From Calliopum simillimum (lineage: Eukaryota > Arthropoda > Insecta > Diptera > Lauxaniidae), in contig OX638370.1 of the NCBI GenBank assembly GCA_951812925.1, positions 42,163,948 to 42,227,947 of the forward strand: 64,000 nt of DNA, in the 5' to 3' direction. Both the position numbers and the translations under genes were made by a program. Position 1 is the stretch's first letter, and the number at the start of each line of letters is the position of its first letter. Below are positions 46,461 to 57,887 of the stretch, in pieces. Below the pieces are notes generated by a model. The model was not told the DNA's origin and searched no databases. It worked only from the letters and a program-made list of their open reading frames with translations.

Positions 46461-47307
46461 TACAGGGTGTTCCAAAAGAAAGTTAATATTTGTTTAGCAT
46501 GAACATAACGAATCCGAAAGGCGAGGGGGGAGGGGATTTGTCAATCAGTAGCCTGGCTCTTGGCAATGCAATTGCTATTAGAGCTGGGCAAGGGCGGTGT
46601 TTTTTTCGTTGCTCGCGGGTCTTTACTTTTCAGCTACGAGCTTCGTGCGGGCCCGGGCCTAACCCCAAAAGCCCGAAAACTAGAGGCCCGTAAGTCATGG
46701 CAAGGTTGAAATGATAAACTTGGAAAAAATTTTGTTCTTACATAAAAATATGTAAAATTTTGTATAAATATGAGGCTGAGAATAAGTCAACACAAAAAAA
46801 TCATCTCATTAGATTAGAATGTTTGTTTTTTCCTCATATGAAAATCATTGGTTTAACTTCATCAATAAGTTAAAAATTTTTTAAAGAGTGAATATGTAAG
46901 AATATGGTTGAATATTGCCGGGCTCGGGCCTTGACAAAAAATATTCGTGCGGGTCCGGGCTTTTATTCAAGAGCTTGGTTCGGGTTTGTGCCGGGCCGGG
47001 TCTAATTTTTGAGGCCCGTGCCCAGCTCTACAAAACGATGACTAGGCGACTGCAGTCCGTAATATTCAAGACTTTCACCAGGAAAATGATGCTCTAAGTA
47101 CACAGTATTCGAAATGGATGTATAAAATGTAAAAGATCGATTCAAGTTTGGAAAAACCAGACCAAGATCATTAAGAACATTGAGGGTATTAACCAGTCTG
47201 TTTGTGACAGTTTAAACCTTTTAATTCGAAAATGCGCAAGTGATTTAAAAAAGTCTTGTTCGTCATAACACCGTATCGTATGCAAAGACATAAAGCTGCA
47301 CCCTGTA
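46461..47307. mobile_element. Possible mariner-like MITE (short TIR, TA target)
   Basis: TACAGGGTG at 46461 and CACCCTGTA ending at 47307 give an 8-9-bp inverted terminus flanked by TA, as in mariner elements. The match is short and the interior shows no transposase, so a chance pair is possible. The GC-rich MITE at 46579-47030 lies inside it. Confidence 0.35.
46579..47030. mobile_element. GC-rich MITE with hAT-like ends
   Basis: TAGAGCTGGGCA at 46579-46590 and TGCCCAGCTCTA at 47019-47030 are exact 12-bp inverted repeats of the TAGNG...GGGC type seen in hAT elements. Subterminal GGCCCGGGCC-rich blocks on both sides stand out from ~65% AT surroundings. No 8-bp target duplication was found. 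Non-coding. Confidence 0.7.
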
Positions 47308-47379
47308 AAATTCAATTGGTAAAAGATTTAAAGGCTTCGTAAGCCAGGCAATTGTGCGCTTTTCGACGTAAATGGAGCG

Positions 47380-48401
47380 AGGTACCCGACGGTTTTCCCG
47401 AATCGACTTTCCCGACAACAATTTTAACGACATACGTATTCCCGACAAGCATTTTTCCCGAATACTTGTTTCCAAAACCCTTTTTCCCAAATCGAATCTT
47501 CCGACTAGTGATAAGCAAAATTAGTCTTGGTCTTGAGTCTTGTACTTGCTCTTGGTAATTTTGCGAGACCAAGACCAAGACGCTGATATTTTTGCAAGAC
47601 CAAGACCAATACTGCTATGGACTAAGACTGCTATGGTCTTAGTCTTGATCACGATAATCATCAAGACCAAGACTGCTATGGTCTTACTCACGATAATTAT
47701 CAAGACCAAAACTGCTTTTCAGTCTTGTTAATTTATAGTTAAAAGTTGTTTCACTCCCGTTTTGAAGATAAAATCATCTCTTACTTTCGGTTTTGAAATT
47801 TTGAATACTCAATATCTCTGAAAATTTTTTCAAGACCAAGACCCAGGCCTAATAAGCAAGATCAAGACCAAGACTCAATATCAAAACCAAGACCAAGACC
47901 AAGACTTAATGTGCAAAAACAAGACCAAGACCAAGACTGCTATGCTCTTGGTCTTGGTCTTGTTTTGCTCATCACTACTTCCGACAGCACTTTTTTTCAG
48001 ACACCCTTTTTTGTTGAAAACAATTTTTCAAAAATTTCGTTGCCGTAAATACAGATGATCATATCGTTTATTTATCAATTACGTCAACATTTTTATACAC
48101 AATTTACGTCAAAGTCGTCAAAACCGTAATATATGAAAATCACCAATGGACCGTCTATCGAAAATTGTCGGAAAAAAATTATTTGTTGATGTTGTAAACA
48201 AGAACTACAAAATCTAAAACACTGATTTCTATTCACGATAAAACCAATTGTCGGGACAGAGGTCATTTTATTGTTTCGGGTAAAATGCTGTCGTGAAAAT
48301 GCATTCGAGATATCGTCTGTCGGGAAAATTGACTTTTGTGAATTTAGTTTCGGGAAATCTTACGAGAATCAACACGGTACCCGACGGTTTTCCCGAATCG
48401 A
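47380..48401. repeat. Inverted-repeat region rich in TCCCGA / TCGGGA
   Basis: The left part (47381-47500) holds repeated TTCCCGAC/TTCCCGAA blocks; the right part (48250-48360) holds their complements (TGTCGGGAAAATTG, TTTCGGGAAATC). A 26-bp stretch beginning GGTACCCGACGGTTTTCCCG occurs in direct orientation at both edges (~47381 and ~48376). It is probably a foldback-type element, interrupted by the hAT MITE at 47506. Confidence 0.5.
47506..47977. mobile_element. 472-bp hAT-type MITE with perfect 8-bp TSD
   Basis: The termini are TAGTGATAAGCAAAA and, inverted, TAGTGATGAGCAAAA. The 8-bp target CTTCCGAC is duplicated exactly (47498-47505, 47978-47985). Eight-base duplications and TAG/CAG-type ends define hAT transposons. 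The body is mostly CAAGAC/CCAAGA repeats in both orientations, able to fold on itself. Confidence 0.88.
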
Positions 48402-49426
48402 TGGCGTACTTATTTTTTAATTGGTCCACTGATTATAAAATTTCTTTTGAGACACCCTGTCTCTTGTTTCTTGCTTTTAAATAGTTCATATTCTGATATT
48501 TATAAAATAGCACTTTTTATCTACGAGAATTTATTGGTTAGAGTTTTAATAAATGCAAACTTTACTCACACATCATTTCTCTTCAATTCATTTCATATCC
48601 TACTGGGGCAACGCAACAAATCATACGTAAGTTTTCTTCCACATATTCGTAGGGAATATATGACTTATTTTTTAGCCGTAAGGATTTTTTTTTATTTTTT
48701 TCAAACTCATTTTCAAAATTTGTTTTTCCCATTTCTTTTCTCATGCATGTATTCACCCATCAAGCGTATCTAATAGATTTAACATGACAGCAACAAGATA
48801 CCTACTCGTATTTGCATTGACAGGCGAAGATTATTTGTTTTGTTATTTTGCTTATTGTTGTTGTTGTTGATTTTGTTGTTTGTAAAGTTACACACATACT
48901 TTTAAATGTATTTGAATTTTGTTTGTGAATGTATGTGGGATGTATAACAGCGTGTATAATTCGTCAGATAATGCAAATCCAAAGATTGAAAAAAGAGAAA
49001 GTTAAATTTACAAGTTTAAAGATTAGAATTTGACATAATACATACATATGGACATACATATTTACATGCATAAGTACATACATATGTACATACAAATGTT
49101 ACATAGCTAAGGTAAAATAATTAAATGAAAGAATTTAAAATTACACTGTTAAAACGGGTTTTATGTATGAAATAAACATCTTAATACGATTGCAGCCAAA
49201 GTTTCAATGATATCGAGTTGAAACTTTAGATATTAACTTTTATTCTTTATGCGGAGGTTAAGTTCAGAGTTGGGAAAAATCGGACAAAAACTGCTTCCAC
49301 CTCCCATACAAGTATACCTTTTTTTTGTTAAAAAAAAAATTTAATAAATTGGATGTAATAGAAACATCAACTTGAGATTCACTATTTCAGAAGTATCAGA
49401 ATACTACTGATAAAAAATGGGCGTGA
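48402..49426. other. AT-rich intergenic sequence
   Basis: TTGTTGTTGTTGTTGATTTTG near 48856 and ACATACATATG-type runs near 49040-49090. No gene seen. Confidence 0.4.
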
Positions 49427-49680
49427 TTAAAATAGATAACATAAATTTTTTTTTTGTTTTTTTTTTTTATAATGTTCTATAGCACTTAGTCCTTTAAGGT
49501 TATTAAACCGGTGAAGGAGAAAAGGAAAAAGGTGCGGAGGATATATAGAGTTTAGTTCGGGAGGAAAAAGTAAGAGCTGACGATGAGCGTTAACTTTAAA
49601 CTTCTGTAAATTATAGGCTGAAGGGGATACTGATGATGGCAGATCATTCCAAATTCGTGTTGCGCGGTTAAAATCAGTTT
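49427..49680 (-). pseudogene. Non-LTR retrotransposon ORF2 C-terminus
   Basis: The minus strand reads NRATRIWNDLPSSVSPSAYN, then LQKFKVNAHRQLLL, the conserved C-terminal signature of LINE reverse transcriptase ORFs (R.WN.LP..V....LQ.FK...H..L). The frame ends at 49427 after an A/T-rich low-complexity tail. At its upstream side it abuts palindrome 49669-50710, so the rest of the ORF is lost. Confidence 0.72.
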
Positions 49681-50710
49681 TTTGCAACTATCTCGCTAAC
49701 GCAAACTTTTACAGAAAAATTTTTCTCCACAATTTTGTAACACAGGAAATTTCCTATTTAAAGATGTAAAAAATGTTTTCGTGTAGCTTATAGTTTAGAA
49801 AATAACACAATTTAAAAAGTTGTGCACAGTTTTTATATGTAAATGGTACGTATGAGTTCATAATAAAATATCTTACTTTTTAAAGTGCGAATACTCTTTA
49901 ACGAGGAGTCGTACAAAAAAAATTAAAAAACCGTTCAAAAGATAATTGGATTCTGTAAACACCGTATTCAATTTTTTTTGGAGTCACTCATGGTCTAAGA
50001 TATTTTCTTCAAAAACCGTTAAGGTCTCGAAAATACTGGTTTTTGAAGTATATCTCTGAAACGGTAAGTCTTACGATATCAAGCAATGTCATCAATTTTG
50101 TAAAGAATTACAAGATCTACAAAAAATAAGCCATATGTGTACATATTGAAGTAACCGTTTAAAAGATATTCAAAAAAAACCTTTAAATGGCAAAAAACCG
50201 GTTTTTATTGAATAACTTCTAAACCGTTACTTCAATGTACACATATGGCTTATTTTTTGTACACCTTATGATTCTCTATAAAACTGATGCCGTTACTTTT
50301 TGTCGTATGACTTACCGTTTCAGAGATATCTTTCAAAAACCAGTATTTTCGAGACCTTAACGGTTTTTGAAGAATATCTTTTAGACCATGAGTGGCTCCA
50401 AATAAATTTAATACGGTGTTTGAAGAATCCAATTATCTTTTGAACGATTATTTAATTTTTTTTCGTACGGCTCCTCGTTAAAGAGTATTCGCAATTTTAA
50501 AAGTAAAATATTTTAATATGAACTTATACGTAGCATTCACATATAAAAACTGTGCACAACTTTTTAAATTGAGTTATCTCCTAAACTATATGCTGTACAA
50601 AAACATTTTTTACATCTTTAGATAGGAAATTTCTTGTGTTACAAAATTGTGGCGAAAAATTTTTCTGTAAATGTTTGCGTTAGTGAAATATTTGCAAAAA
50701 ACTGATTTTA
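49669..50710. mobile_element. 1042-bp palindrome
   Basis: TAAAATCAGTTTTTTGCAA (49669) to TTGCAAAAAACTGATTTTA (50710). The arms can be followed as near-perfect inverted copies to a centre near 50195 (AAAACCGGTTTT), with almost no loop. Markers include GCACAGTTTTTATATG (49825) against CATATAAAAACTGTGC (50541), and ACACATATGGCTTATT. No ORF of substance. The right arm seems to continue past 50710 in family terms (AATAACTTTTTATG, as in 54520), so the left arm is truncated at the LINE. Confidence 0.88.
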
Positions 50711-50859
50711 GCGACCCTTGAGCCGTAATAACTTTTTATGCGCACAATGGACTTCAATGGACTTTTTACACATTATTCATTATGCTTTAATAAAGACAAT
50801 TCCGATGAAAGAAATTCACTTGGAATTTTTTCGCAAAAATATTCTTATTTTCCTGGTCT

Positions 50860-52950
50860 ATTTCTCAATGAGAGAATTTGTTTATTATTTTTTTATTAGA
50901 AGCGTATAAAATTCAAGATTTTGAATTTGTAAAAAAAAAATCAACTGCTTGGCATTGTTTATACCAAATTTAACTTTTAATTACGTAGCGCCGAGCTGTA
51001 AATCTACAGCGCGGCGGTGGAATGGATCGTTCTACCTAAACATGCCTGTTCAATTGAAATTATTATAAATACTTTTTCTTTGTGGTTTTCTTAAAACTGT
51101 GGAGAAAAAAATTAAAAAAATCCGAGGGATCGTTTTTAAAAAATCTCATTTTGAAAATTGCATTAAAATTTCGATATAAGTAAAACGAAAAAATTGTAAA
51201 AATAAAACCAACAAATAAAAACCAAAATTGTAGTTTAAGATGTATTTTTTGATGTTGAATCCGAATCCGGTACCCAAATTGCGCTAACTTGTCAGCAATT
51301 TGAGATATACTAACCTAAAAATGCAGAAGCACCGTTTTTAGCTATTTTTGAAGTTATATAACGACTAGGGATAGTTTCTGGCCATGAATATTGATATATG
51401 TAGCATTTGAAAGTACTAGTTTTAGTCTTTAAAGCCCACTTCAAATTATGCCGATATTTTTTTGTCATTCTGAAATATCGTAGCCTAAAAAGTTGAAACA
51501 CAACAAAAGCATGGTTTTTCCTAATTCAGTTCAGGACAAAAATTCAGTTCAAAGACAAAAAAAGATTTTTATATTATTAAAAATGCGTTTCGAAGGCCAA
51601 AACAAGTACTTTCAAATATCATATCAAGATTCATGACCCAGAAACTTTCCTAAATTGTCATATACATTGCCTTTTTAGGATAGGATATCTCAAAATCCTG
51701 ACAAGTTAGCGCAATTCTGTTGTCGGATTCAGATTCAACATCAAAAAATACATATAAAACTACTATTTTGGTTTTTATTTGTGAAATGAAATTTTGTAAA
51801 AACAGCCCGAAGAAAACCCCAAAGAAACACTGTCTATAAGAATCTCAACTGAGGACGCATGTTTAGGTCGAACGATCTATTCCACCTCCGCACAGTGCGT
51901 TGAGCCCATACAAGCAATGGTCAAAAATAGAAGGTGTGGTTGGATATCGATGAAATTTGGTACTGCTGAGCTCAAAAATGATTTCAGATTTGTTGTAATC
52001 TTTATAGTTTTGCTAAAACCGGGTGTTTAGGACGATTTTCTTAAGTCCCATGTATAACGATTTTTTTTATTTATCTTCAAATGAAATATGTGTTTTTGTA
52101 ATATACGTAGTAGAAATAATGTTTTATGTACTTTTGAAACCATTTGTCTTAATAAAAACAAAAAAAAATTTTCAACATATATTTTTATATTTCATGTAAA
52201 TTTTTCATTTTAAGCATTTTTAATAAAAAAAAAAATGTATTTGTAGGACGAAGTAGGAAAAGTTATTTGCTGTTTCTGATTATATAAAATCAGTACTAGA
52301 AGACTAAAAAAAGGCACTTATTTTTATAAGATTTGTTTTTTTTTTTTTCATCGAAATTTGTCAATTTCTGAAGTTTTTCGTTTGATAATATCATGTATTA
52401 AAACCACTACAATATATATTAAATTATATATTTTCAAAAATTTTTTAATTTTATTTATTTACTCAAATATTATTTATAATAAAAAATTTTACTTCGTTTA
52501 GTTTAACCAAAACACAAATTTTTGATAATTATTTGTTTAAGAGAACCCAAAACGAGATGAAGAAAACATGATTATTTTGAAAAATATCTCAACTTTGAAG
52601 TGTCACAGCATAGCCAAAACTGAGTTTTTCCCCTAAATATTTTGGTTTTATTTTATTGATACAATTACCTGTCGATTGATATCAATATTGTTAGGTTTTG
52701 AGTCACAAAAAATTTTGATTTTTGTCTATGGGCCAACGCAGTATGCTCCGTGACGAGTAACGGTGCACGAAATTCAATAGCTTGCGTTGTAGATTTACAG
52801 CTTGGCGCTACGTAATTAAAACGTTAAATTTGGTGTAAACAATGCCGGGCAGTTGAATTTTCTTAAGAATTTAAAATCTTGATTTCTACACGCTTCTAAT
52901 ATAAAAAAAAAATTAAGAAAATTATCTCATTGCTTATTAAAAAACTTAAA
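50860..52950. mobile_element. Large palindrome, outer arms, with a second palindrome nested in its left arm
   Basis: The outer arms match inverted: AATTACGTAGCGCCGAGCTG (50980) with its complement at ~52800, and ATTGTTTATACCAAATTTAA with TTAAATTTGGTGTAAACAAT. The left arm is split at ~51008 and resumes at ~51894 with GTGCGTTGAGCCCATA, which matches TGCGTTGGCCCATAGAC (inverted) in the right arm. The 886-bp insert is itself palindromic. Non-coding. Confidence 0.75.
51008..51894. mobile_element. Nested palindrome, ~887 bp
   Basis: The ends are GCGCGGCGGTGGAATGGATC and GATCTATTCCACCTCCGCAC. Arms carry TGTATTTTTTGATGTTGAAT (51240) and its complement (51740), GCGCTAACTTGTCAG and CTGACAAGTTAGCGC, and TTTTGAGATAT/AACCTAAAAATGC, with the centre near 51530. 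The arms are moderately diverged, so it is older than the gag insert. It shares the family signature listed under findings. Confidence 0.78.
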
Positions 52951-53312
52951 AAAAAATAGCAAAATTAAAAATAAAATTTTTTTTGGAATATTTTTTTAAA
53001 GTTTGACATTTTTTTTACATACCTGTCACATTGTTCAGGTAAATATTGTAGTAAGTTTTCATGAAATAAATTTTTAAAATTTTAGTTCGATCAATTTTGA
53101 ATACAATAAGAAATTATTTAAAAATTAAAATGTTTAAAATTTAAAAATTTAAATTTTTAAAATTTAAAATTTTTTTTTAGGGAATATTTACTAATAATAG
53201 AAGCATTAGATTAAGGTTATTAGAATTAAATTTCATCAATAAGCGGATTCACACTTGGCATGGTTTGTTTCTATAGCAAGTTACTTATTTGAGGCGATGA
53301 AAACAATAGACG
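52951..53312. other. Very AT-rich spacer
   Basis: Mostly A/T runs, including alternating AAATTTAAAATTT near 53125-53175. No gene seen. Confidence 0.4.
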
Positions 53313-54672
53313 GATCTATAGTTTAGGATATGGTCCAGTGAAATTGGACTTTCCAATCCAACATATAAAATCCATAATTTTTTTCATTTAGTCGGTCTAT
53401 TTTTTAGTTTCAAATTATGCACCAAAATTCGAGACCAATTCCACTGTCATACAAAAAGTTATTCAGGCACAAAGGTTGAGAAAATTTGTATCTCGCTTAC
53501 GCTTATTTCTACAAAAAAATGGTGCTCTACAATTTTGTAGCTTAGAAAATTTCATATCAAAAAGTGGTGCAAACTGTTTTTGTACGATCCACAGTCTAGG
53601 AGATATCCTATTTTAAGGTATTTTAAACATACAAGTGTTTATAGTAATATGAATGTTGATTTTCAAAGTACTCTAACTACGCCTAAGTCATAGAATCATG
53701 GCTGAATTTTTTTGTGGGTATTCTTCTAATAGGGAATTCTAACTTTTGTTTTAGTTAAATCGTGAGAGGAGGTGCCCTTGCGAGATATCGGGTGCAAAAG
53801 TCGAGGAAATCAGTTTTTTGAAAATTGATTTTGAAATTGCTATAACTATGCCTACGTCATGCTATCACAGCTGCATTTTTTTTGTGAGTATTCTTTCAAT
53901 AGTGGGTACTAACTTTTGGTTTCAGTCAAACCGTGAAAGGCGGTGCCTTCGTGAGATATCGGGTGCGAAAGGAAAAGAAAATCACTTTTTTGATGCTGAT
54001 TTTGAAATGACTATAACTATGCCTGCGTCATGGTATCATGGCTGCATTTTTTCGTGGGTATTTTTCCAATAGTGGGTATTAATTTTTGTTTTAGTCAAAC
54101 CATGAGCGGTGGTGCCTTCGTGAGATATCGGGTGCGAAAGATAGAGAAAATCAGTTTTTTGAAACTTGATTTTCAAATTACTATAACTATGCTCGATATC
54201 TCGCGAAGGCACCACCTCTCAAGGTTTGACTAAAGCAAAAGTTAGTTTTTCCTATTAGAAGAATATCCAGAAAAAAACTCAGCCATGATACTATGACGTA
54301 GGCGTAGTTATAGTACTTTGAAAATCAACATTCATATCACTATGAACACTTGTATGCAAAAAATACCTTAAAATAGGATATCTCCTAAACTGTGGGTCGT
54401 ACGAAAACAATTTGCACCACTTTTTGATAAGAAATTTTCTGAGCTACAAAATTGTAGCGCACCATTTTTTTTGTAGAAATAAGCGTAAGCGAGATACAAA
54501 TTTTCTCGATCTTTGTGCCTGAATAACTTTTTGTATGACAGTGGAATTGGTCTCGAATTTTGGTGCATAATTTGAAACTAAAAAATAGACCGACTAAATG
54601 AAAAAAATTATGGATTTTATATGTTGGATTGGAAAGTCCAATTTCACTGAACCATATCCTAAACTATAGATC
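53313..54672. mobile_element. 1360-bp palindrome with tandem units in its centre
   Basis: GATCTATAGTTTAGGATATG (53313) to its complement at 54672. The arms share GTCCAGTGAAATTGGACTTT, AAATTATGCACCAAAATTCG and TCTCGCTTACGCTTATTTCT as inverted matches. Between them the AACTATGCC...CGTGAGATATCGGGTGCGAAA unit of ~165 bp is repeated three times in tandem (~53660-54180). Confidence 0.85.
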
Positions 54673-55180
54673 GTACGAAAACAATTAGCATCATTTTTCG
54701 ATATGAAATTTGCTGACCTACAAAATTGTGGGACTTAATTTTTTTGTAGATATAACCGTTAGCGAGATATTTGCAAAAAACTGTTTTTCTCGACTTTTTG
54801 CACCCGATATCGAATTTTGGTGCATACTTTGAAACTATAAATTAGACCGAATAAAGGGAAAAAAATTATGGATTTTATATGTTGGATCGGAAGGTCCAAT
54901 TTCACTGGACCATATCTCCTAAACTATAGGTCATACGAAAACAATTAGCACCATTTTTCGATATGAAATTTGCTGAGCTAGAAAATTTTGAAACTTCATT
55001 TTTTTGTATTGTAGATATAACCGTTAGCGAGATATTTGCAAAAAACAGTTTTTCTCGACTTTTGCTACCAATATCTTACGTAGGCACCACTCCTTAGGAT
55101 TTCACTAGAACAAAAGTTCGTATCTACTATTGGAAGAACACTCACAAAAAACTCAGCTTTAATACTATAAGGAGGGTCAG
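54673..55180. repeat. Tandem partial copies of the palindrome arm
   Basis: GTACGAAAACAATTAGCA(C/T)CA, then TAACCGTTAGCGAGATATTTGC, then TTTTGGTGCATA(C/A)TTTG, then ATTATGGATTTTATATGTTG recur in order at 54671-54870 and 54930-55080. This extends the right arm beyond the symmetrical part. It ends near 55180 with ACTCAGCTTTAATACTATAA. Confidence 0.72.
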
Positions 55181-56890
55181 CCAAGCGCTGGCTCTTAGTC
55201 TACAATTTTTATAAATTTTATTAATTAAGTATTTTGCTTTTACGAGTATGTATTAATAGTTTTGCAACTTTTTTTTGATTTAAACAAAATGAATTAAAGT
55301 CAATGGACAACATATACAAACTTTAGGTGATTTCCCTACATTCCCAACGTATCAGAATATTAAAAATAAAATTTAATTTGTTTACTTTCTGGGTTTTAAC
55401 TTTAAAAATGTTAACAAACGCACACTGTCATGTTCTGTCTTTATGTATGCGTGTGTGTGCTTTACTCTTGTGTATGCTGATGACATACATGCATTGACAG
55501 TTATTCGTATTTATTGTTGTATTGGTGTGACATTAATGCTTCGTAATTTATTGGTTTTGTTTGTTCAGATTATTGCAATGTCGACATTATGTGACGAGTT
55601 GTTGTGTTTACTCTGCGTTTATGTTGGTGTTTAAATGTATATGAGTTTGTGTGCGTATCAAACACTACTACTCACATCTGTATGTGGCAAATTAAAAAAG
55701 CTGTCATGGGTATTTGCGTTAAATTTTTGGAGGATTGCGTGTTAAAAAAACGATATGCCAAGATAACAAAAATTATGTTTTAAATTGAGTGCTGCGCCTA
55801 AAATCATGCAATCAGAAATAATAAAATTCTGGCTATGAAGAGTCATAGCAGACTCTCCAATGCATACTATTACAGCTCTTCTAAAACTATTCTTGAATTT
55901 TTTTAACTGAATTGCTACTTACCTTAGATAAACAATTGACCAGTTGCTAGTTTACACAGACAAAAACACATAAATTTTCTGATACACACATACATGCGTA
56001 TAATACATATACATATTGCATCCATATTGACATTAAGAAAAGCAACGCTAAGAAAGAAATCACAATATATCGTATTGCGTTACGTTGCATTACGTTATGT
56101 TGCAATGCAATGTGCAGCATTGAAAAGGACGGTGATTTCAATTCAATTGTGATTTCCGACGCGTAACAGTTACAAATGCCAAACAACAACAACAACAAAA
56201 ACAGCAACAATGACCACAAAAATACCAATGATATTTCAATTTTACACTGGTAACATCAAAAGCGACGACAACAGCAGCTGCAGCAACAACAACAACAATA
56301 ACAACAATTGCCAATACAAATACAATTGTATCGGATTTCCACATCCGTTTCCGTGTTCGTTTCGTTTTTAAGTTTTATTTTGTTGGGAATTGATTTTTAT
56401 GTACGTTCGGTTGTACTTTTTCTTTGTAACTTTGTTTTTTATGGCTTTCAGAAAATAGATAAACAAATTCTTTTTATTTTTATTTTTTGAGATTCAATAA
56501 CAATAATTTTTATAATGGGAAAGATATAGTTAATTTTTATCCGATTAATTAGAAGCCTTATATGAAATTGCCCTTTCCAAATCAAAATAAGTATTTTAAC
56601 AATGCAGAGAGATAACCTTTAATCGTTAAGATTGTCGATTAACATTGCACAGTTTTCCAATAAATTTAATTTACATACGTTTTTTTAAAATTTTTCTATA
56701 TTGACAAACCATTAACCAGAAATTTAAATTTAAATGTGAAAGAAAATTACAAGCCACTGTACTCGGTACCGCATGAACAGATATGCTCCTCCATTGATGG
56801 CACTTTTGATGCATTGATTAGGGATGATATGATTCTTTGGACGATAAACAATTTTTAACCATACAAATCGGTTGAGAAAGTTGGTATTGT
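55181..56890. other. Intergenic, with CAA-rich tract
   Basis: AACAACAACAACAA-type tracts (56185-56310) and a CAGCAGCTGCAGCAAC stretch (56270) look like sequence near fly genes. A short frame there is Asn-rich by composition and ends quickly. No exon was recognised. Confidence 0.4.
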
Positions 56891-56899
56891 TGCCATTCA

Positions 56900-57250
56900 A
56901 TTACAAAAAGCTCCCACTAAACTATGCCTTGGCAAGAATGCATCTAATTGGAATAGTTTTTGAATCTACCAAATGTGGGTAGCTTAAAGTGGTTCTAAAA
57001 CCAAGTAATGGAAAGCCCTTGCACACCTCTTCAAAAGTCGTAAGACCTATTCCACTCTTATCCTTTCCACTTTAAACTCAAGAATTGCTAGAGACCATCA
57101 TCTAAAGGAAAATTTTAATACAAAGATAATATTCTCGACACAGCATGCCTATCAAGAGTTGAGAGTCTTGCAACAAAACGGTTGAAGAATGGAACGACAC
57201 AGGGAGGACTTTTGGTAAAAATTTAAAATTTCACAGAAATTGTACGCACT
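56900..57250 (+). pseudogene. Decayed non-LTR retrotransposon RT segment
   Basis: One frame reads HLIGIVFESTKCG, stop, LKVVLKPSNGKPLHTSSKVV, then RPIPLLSFPL, stop, TQELL. This follows the LINE RT pattern W...VV.IPKPGK.....FRPISLLSFLLKT.EKL. Shortly after, in another frame, is STQHAYQE, matching the QHAYQ.G.ST block. There are stops and frameshifts throughout, so it is an old relic of a Jockey-like element. Confidence 0.6.
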
Positions 57251-57887
57251 GATGATGTATCCTTAATTCTGAATATGTTGTAAGCATCTTTATGCACTAA
57301 TAAAAACCACTTACAGTTTGGGCTCTCTCTGGTTGTTACATGGGCTAAGTGCAGATTGCGAGTCAAGTCATATAAGATAGACCTTATCAATCACTGAGTT
57401 TGAGGAACAGGAATATGACAAAGAAAATCCCGACAAAAATTGCGAATGGGAAGGAATTTAGATGCTTTTGTGTTAATTTTCCCATGATACCGGAAAAAAT
57501 AAATAAAACAAACAAAAATAAAAAATAGTGGCAGCATAATCGCGAATAACGTTGTAAGCGACAAAACTCAAATAAGTGTAAAACGTTTTAAAACTAGCAG
57601 ATAGATTTCGATAAAGATATGGAAATTATTTAAATAATAAAGAAAATAACTAGTGCTTTCAACAATCATATCAAGTTTTATGTAAAGAAACCACCTTGTT
57701 CTGATGTATGACATCATATATTGAAAAAACAGTGTTTTCGTGACTTTTAGGTTTAAATATCTGAAAAACCATATAAGATATAGCACTTCTGAAACCAGAT
57801 CCAAACTCAACATTGCAAAATACATCGAAAAAGACTAGTTTTATTTTTGTTTGTTGTATATTTTATTTTTTTTTTCAGTTTTTTTTT
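57251..57887. other. Spacer with a single palindrome-family arm
   Basis: 57720-57860 (GACTTTTAGGTTTAAATATC, ATAAGATATAGCACTTCTGA, AAATACATCGAAAAAGACTA) is one arm terminus of the palindrome family, without its partner. The rest is unassigned. Confidence 0.5.

Noticed and set aside
56160..56310. Poly-Asn/Gln coding exon in CAA-rich DNA
   Set aside because: The frame stops after about 23 codons and the tract continues in other frames; low-complexity sequence only.
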